Translations under genes and position numbers: made by a program
Notes under the pieces: generated by a model
Seen by the model: only the letters and a program-made list of their open reading frames with translations
What the model was told of the DNA's origin: nothing
Databases searched by the model: none
Part shown: piece by piece, positions 30,701 through 33,706 of the stretch
How the letters are laid out: every line of letters begins with the position of its first letter
Numbering within the stretch: position 1 is the stretch's first letter
Assembly (NCBI GenBank): GCA_002723115.1
Contig: PBNL01000028.1
Span: 1-33,706 of the forward strand
DNA length: 33,706 nucleotides
Origin: Methanobacteriota archaeon
Lineage (GTDB): Bacteria > Bacteroidota > Bacteroidia > Flavobacteriales_D > Sanyastnellaceae
Direction of reading: 5' to 3'

Positions 30701-31518
30701 TTAGCGCATACTATAAAGAGATGCGTGATATGATCCAGGTAAGGAACTTTACAGGAGCATATCCTCGTCCATATAGAGCGTTTGGTAACTTAGACTTTGG
30801 TACAGTAAAAGGTTTCACTGTAGGTTATGACCTACGTCGTACAGGAAATGTAAGAATGAATGCAAACTACACTTTACAGTTTGCTGACGGTACTGGTTCT
30901 ACTACTTCAACTGCACTTGCATTAATTAACGCAGGTCTTCCGAATCTACGTTCTATTACACCTCTTAATTACGACCAACGACACAGATTTGTTGCAAACA
31001 TTGATTACAGATACGGATCAGGCGATCAATACGATGGTCCTGTAATTGGAAATACTCAATTGTTTGCCGATATGGGGCTGAACTTGATTGCAAATCTTGG
31101 TTCTGGAACTCCTTATACTGCATCGACAATTGCTACTCCTATAACTGGAGAGATTAGCCCTTCAACTGAAGGTAGTATTAATGGTTCACGTCTTCCATGG
31201 CAGTTTAACATGGACATAAACCTTGACAAAAATTTCACCATTAAAATGGGTGGTGATGATGACAAGGCCAAAGAAATTAACATGAATCTTTACCTATGGA
31301 TTGGTAACCTACTAAATACTCAGAACATCAACTCTGTATACAGATACACTGGTATTTCTAACGATGATGGTTACTTAGCCGCAGCTCAATACCAACCTCT
31401 AATCAACAGTCAGAATAGTCCTGACGCATTTAGAAACTACTACTCAATGTATGTAGATAATCCGTTTAACCTTGGCCTTCCAAGAACAGTTCGTTTGGGT
31501 CTAAAGTTTGACTTTTGA
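27790..31518 (+). CDS. TonB-dependent receptor with CarboxypepD_reg-like N-terminal domain
   Basis: The protein has 1242 residues from ATG at 27790, which opens a good signal peptide (MKGFISFFAAVLLVTSAGFA, then Q); the frame stays open upstream to 27658, but that stretch lacks signal-peptide character and crosses the promoter. Residues ~24-110 form a carboxypeptidase-regulatory-like beta domain (GTLKGTVTDGDLGDALPFAS, TNTDFDGKYTIKPISPGTYD). The plug domain follows (LPGRSATSIATTVAGAST, ISIRGARSSSTWVYIDGIK, IEEVQVVTGGIPANIGDATG), and then a long outer-membrane beta barrel ending in aromatic F (VRLGLKFDF). Conserved barrel blocks include SNPDLRPEKTIDYELGFQQ. The substrate is unknown. No SusD-type lipoprotein follows; instead a large secreted protein starts 30 bases downstream and is probably cotranscribed. 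Confidence 0.93.
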   Translation: MKGFISFFAAVLLVTSAGFAQVGAGTLKGTVTDGDLGDALPFASVVVFLNGNQVSGTNTDFDGKYTIKPISPGTYDVLISFVGYQPKKITGVKITANKIQFVNAVLSAGVMVAEAEVVEYEVPLIDKDGGASGGTVSREDIDKLPGRSATSIATTVAGASTAGTGGGISIRGARSSSTWVYIDGIKVRGSSALPKSAIEEVQVVTGGIPANIGDATGGVINISLRNSSRKWFGGGEVITSGVPVGNDKVVGLDKFGYNLAEGVASGPILFRKNDKGEKTDPLLGLFLSGNYTYQQDPRPTFGGVYKITDNARQAIIDDPLEPNISSSGEVNGALYNSDFLLPDYDNNGNPILGTGDFEKVDTRLNVSTQSANLVAKLDVNTNETTSLTFGATASGGRYNSSSYANSLMNWDNNNLYTNFDWRAYAKFSQRFINEEDDASTLKNMFYQIMFDYSETNGKTQDISHDDNFFRYGHVGEFTVHNRNSYSYNPSTGRYVHNGWEDTLVEFSPSIHNEDLTAINEQYFDLFDQEPYNPFVDGPYESLLAVQNGNALLNGQTPSSVYGLWTFPGLQGDSYSIFNNNQIRFSAAGSADIGDHAFQLGFEVEKRRDAFFSLSPIGLWTLARLFTNSHIKELDLNDSTITNIGTEYYVTYGRLLGDNQFAFDRNLREKLGLDTNGTDFIQIDQLDPDFLSLDLFGADDLLNQGNNLVNYSGFDAWGNPLTGDRPTIDNFFNDKNNQGDLLRPIAAYEPVYISGYVMDKFTFDDIIFNVGVRVDRFDANQSVLKDPYVIGDSRTVADITEDLINNELGGELIIPDNIGSDYVVYVDAIENPNAVVGYRDGDTWYNSVGAEINDPDILAVNEPYPAPWLKEQDNGEEGIQLTSSAFRDYVPAVNIMPRISFSFNISDEAVFFAHYDILTQRPTSNNRFSPIDYLFIQSRNNLISNPDLRPEKTIDYELGFQQVLTKTSSLKISAYYKEMRDMIQVRNFTGAYPRPYRAFGNLDFGTVKGFTVGYDLRRTGNVRMNANYTLQFADGTGSTTSTALALINAGLPNLRSITPLNYDQRHRFVANIDYRYGSGDQYDGPVIGNTQLFADMGLNLIANLGSGTPYTASTIATPITGEISPSTEGSINGSRLPWQFNMDINLDKNFTIKMGGDDDKAKEINMNLYLWIGNLLNTQNINSVYRYTGISNDDGYLAAAQYQPLINSQNSPDAFRNYYSMYVDNPFNLGLPRTVRLGLKFDF

Positions 31519-31548
31519 TAAGAGAAACCTCAAATGCTTGATACACAC

Positions 31549-33706
31549 ATGAAACGCATTTATTCAATATTAGTGATTGCACTCCTAGCAGCTCAACCAG
31601 CTCTAGCATATAAATATGTCGGAGACAGTGGCCCAGGAGGAACAGATAATAACGATGCAGTTGAGGCATTGCCACAACTACGTGCATCAGCTTGTGCCCC
31701 AGCTACCGCTCTAAGAGATATAGAGTGGAATAACGTCAAGGCTCTAATTGAAACTGGTGGATCTCTTTGGCAAGACAGAGCGACATCGCAAGCTTCATAC
31801 CTAGTACCTAAAGCTGGTTGTGCAAGTTCACTTTATGCTGGAGCTTTATGGATGGGAGGAATTTCTCCTGACCAACAGTTAAAGCTAGCCGCTCTTACTT
31901 TCCGTTCTGGCAATGACTTTTGGACGGGTCCACTTACAAATGATGGAGGTGCAGAAGTATCGGAAAGCACGTGTCAGCAATATGACAAATTCTTTATCTC
32001 AACTAGAGCTGACGCCCAACTACACAGAGCATATTTTGATGCAGCATTGGCTGGTACAATTGAAGAGGAATTCCCAGATGGATATACTATCCCTCCATAT
32101 TTCAGTGAATTTCCAGCGCATGGTTTACCCGAATTAAACCAAGATTACAATTTAGGTCCATTTATGGATTATGATGGGAATGGTCTCTACGATCCAAATC
32201 AGGGAGACTATCCATGGTATGACTTCCTCAGTGAAATTGATTGTAAAGAGCGTAGACGTGAGGATATTGTTCCTCTTTACGGTGACAGAAATTTCTACTG
32301 GATCTTTAACGATAAAGGTAACGTTCACTCTGAATCTCAAGGAGAGCCAATTGGAATGGAAATCCGTGCTCAGGTTTTCCAATTCTCTACAAACGACGAG
32401 GTGAATAATATGACCTTCCACAACTATGTACTAATTAATCAGGGTACACAAACTCTTGGAAATACTTACTTTGGGGTTTGGGTTGATGCTGATGTTGGAA
32501 CTGCTACAGACGACTACGTAGGATGTGATGTACAACGTGGACTTGGTTACGCATATAACGGTGATGCTAACGATGAGCCTTCTAATAGTTCTTGTGGATA
32601 CTTAGACCAAACTCCTGCGGTAGGTGTTGACTTCTTCGAGGGACCATACCAAGATGCAGATGAGATTGATAATCCTTTAACAACAGTATTTACTGATGCA
32701 ATAGATTCATTGGGTATCCCTTATGGTGGTATTGGTATTGGTTATGGCGATGGTGTAGTCGATAATGAGCGTTTTGGTATGCGTCGCTTTGTATACTACA
32801 ATAACGGCGGAAACAGCATCAATGGTGAGCCAACAACTCCCGTACATTATTACAACTACATGAATGGTTATTGGAAAAATGGCCAAAAGATGGCGCATGG
32901 AGGTGATGGAGTTAGTGCAGCAACTGGTGCGAATCTAGATATTCCAGCTGATTACATGTTCCCCGGAGAAACTGATCCATATAATTGGGGTACTCAAGGA
33001 ATCACAGTTGATGATTGGTCAGAGGTAACTGCTGGCAATCCACCTGCTGATAGACGATTCATTCAGTCTGCAGGTCCTTTTACTCTTGAACCTGGTGATT
33101 ACAATAATATCACTATGGGGATTGTGTGGGCACAGGGAACATCTGGTGATCCTCTTGAGAGTGTGAGTTTAATGCGTCAAGCTGACGATAAAGCTCAAGC
33201 TCTTTTCGACAACTGTTTTGAAATTGTAAGTGGACCTGACGCTCCAGATGTAACAATTCAGGAACTTGAAAACGAGCTTATTCTATACCTAGAGAACAAC
33301 AATGCTCTGTCAAACAACTTCAATGAAGAATACGTGATGTTTGATCCAGGTATTCCTAAATTCAATGTTGACGGTGAGTTATACGATAGTTTAACTCGTT
33401 CGTACACTTTCCAAGGGTACCAGATTTACCAACTCTTTGACGAAACTGTAAGTGCTGCTGAATTAGGCGATATTGAAAAAGCTAGATTGATTTTCCAATG
33501 TGATAAAGCAGATGATGTTGATCTTGTAATCAACAATATTCAAGATTCTGAAATGGGGATTCCTGTTCCTACTCTAATGGTCAATGGTGAGAATGAAGGT
33601 GTTCAACACAGCTTTAGAATTACTACTGACGCCTTTGCTCAAGGTGATAACAGGTTAGTCAACCACCGTACCTACTACTTCCTGGCTCTAGGTTATGGAT
33701 ACAATA
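31549..33706 (+). CDS. Large secreted protein paired with the TonB receptor (3' end outside window)
   Basis: The frame is open from ATG at 31549 through the right edge: 719 codons are visible and the C-terminus is missing. This ATG opens a clean signal peptide (MKRIYSILVIALLAAQPALA); an in-frame ATG at 31534 would add MLDTH before it. Features I recognise from large T9SS-exported Bacteroidota proteins are AGALWMGGISPDQQLKLAAL with FRSGNDFWTGPL, a calcium-loop-like MDYDGNGLYDPNQGDYPW, GVDFFEGPYQD, FVYYNNGG, and late in the window NHRTYYFLALGYGYN. A T9SS type A sorting domain would be expected beyond base 33706. Function is unknown; position directly behind the TonB receptor suggests a surface partner. 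Confidence 0.82.
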   Translation, partial: MKRIYSILVIALLAAQPALAYKYVGDSGPGGTDNNDAVEALPQLRASACAPATALRDIEWNNVKALIETGGSLWQDRATSQASYLVPKAGCASSLYAGALWMGGISPDQQLKLAALTFRSGNDFWTGPLTNDGGAEVSESTCQQYDKFFISTRADAQLHRAYFDAALAGTIEEEFPDGYTIPPYFSEFPAHGLPELNQDYNLGPFMDYDGNGLYDPNQGDYPWYDFLSEIDCKERRREDIVPLYGDRNFYWIFNDKGNVHSESQGEPIGMEIRAQVFQFSTNDEVNNMTFHNYVLINQGTQTLGNTYFGVWVDADVGTATDDYVGCDVQRGLGYAYNGDANDEPSNSSCGYLDQTPAVGVDFFEGPYQDADEIDNPLTTVFTDAIDSLGIPYGGIGIGYGDGVVDNERFGMRRFVYYNNGGNSINGEPTTPVHYYNYMNGYWKNGQKMAHGGDGVSAATGANLDIPADYMFPGETDPYNWGTQGITVDDWSEVTAGNPPADRRFIQSAGPFTLEPGDYNNITMGIVWAQGTSGDPLESVSLMRQADDKAQALFDNCFEIVSGPDAPDVTIQELENELILYLENNNALSNNFNEEYVMFDPGIPKFNVDGELYDSLTRSYTFQGYQIYQLFDETVSAAELGDIEKARLIFQCDKADDVDLVINNIQDSEMGIPVPTLMVNGENEGVQHSFRITTDAFAQGDNRLVNHRTYYFLALGYGYN

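Noticed and set aside
31519-33706. SusD-like lipoprotein expected after a SusC-like receptor
   Set aside because: The signal peptide ends in ALA without a lipobox cysteine, and the sequence has WMGG/FWTGPL and DYDGNGLYDP motifs, not SusD repeats.

Overview
The window looks like a marine, free-living member of the Bacteroidota, most likely Flavobacteriales. Three things support this. A type IX secretion (T9SS) type B sorting domain ends the protein at 4931-7108. Promoter elements of the Bacteroidota type (TTG, then TAnnTTTG) stand in front of guaB, fur and glyA. Several families are characteristic of the phylum: the paired large PpiC/SurA chaperones, an OstA-like protein, a CarboxypepD_reg/TonB receptor, a GlyA/YyaL pair, and a DUF6090 remnant. 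Most genes lack a clear Shine-Dalgarno sequence, which is also usual for the phylum. No tRNA, rRNA, CRISPR array or insertion sequence was seen.

Layout. Positions 1-4144 (minus strand) hold most of a giant, cysteine-rich secreted repeat protein that runs off the left edge. Next is a small conserved Bacteroidota protein (4408-4893, minus), divergent from a secreted T9SS type B protein (4931-7108). Positions 7190-13867 form one tightly packed unit: guaB, a large parvulin chaperone, a chaperone-like lipoprotein, a SurA-like chaperone and a MoxR ATPase. A 254-base gap follows, holding a decayed piece of a DUF6090 gene and a possible terminator. Then come fumarylacetoacetase (minus) and, divergent from it, the bifunctional (p)ppGpp enzyme Rel.

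Positions 17651-24000 form a second compact unit: fur, purA, an APS-kinase/HAD fusion, DUF2061, cysD, cysN and an OstA-like protein, with every junction from purA to ostA overlapping or short. CysD and CysN make APS from sulfate and ATP, and the kinase half of the fusion should turn APS into PAPS. The HAD half is unexplained and is the most interesting point in the window. glyA (minus) converges on this unit and is divergent from a YyaL/DUF255 gene (25312-27390) that carries a strikingly GC-rich, C-rich internal block. A small basic secreted protein follows.

The right end (27790-33706) is a TonB-dependent receptor followed 30 bases later by a large secreted protein cut by the window edge. The pair resembles T9SS-linked cell-surface modules of this phylum, not a SusC/SusD pair. 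The overall theme is housekeeping nucleotide, one-carbon and sulfate metabolism interleaved with cell-envelope biogenesis and large surface proteins.
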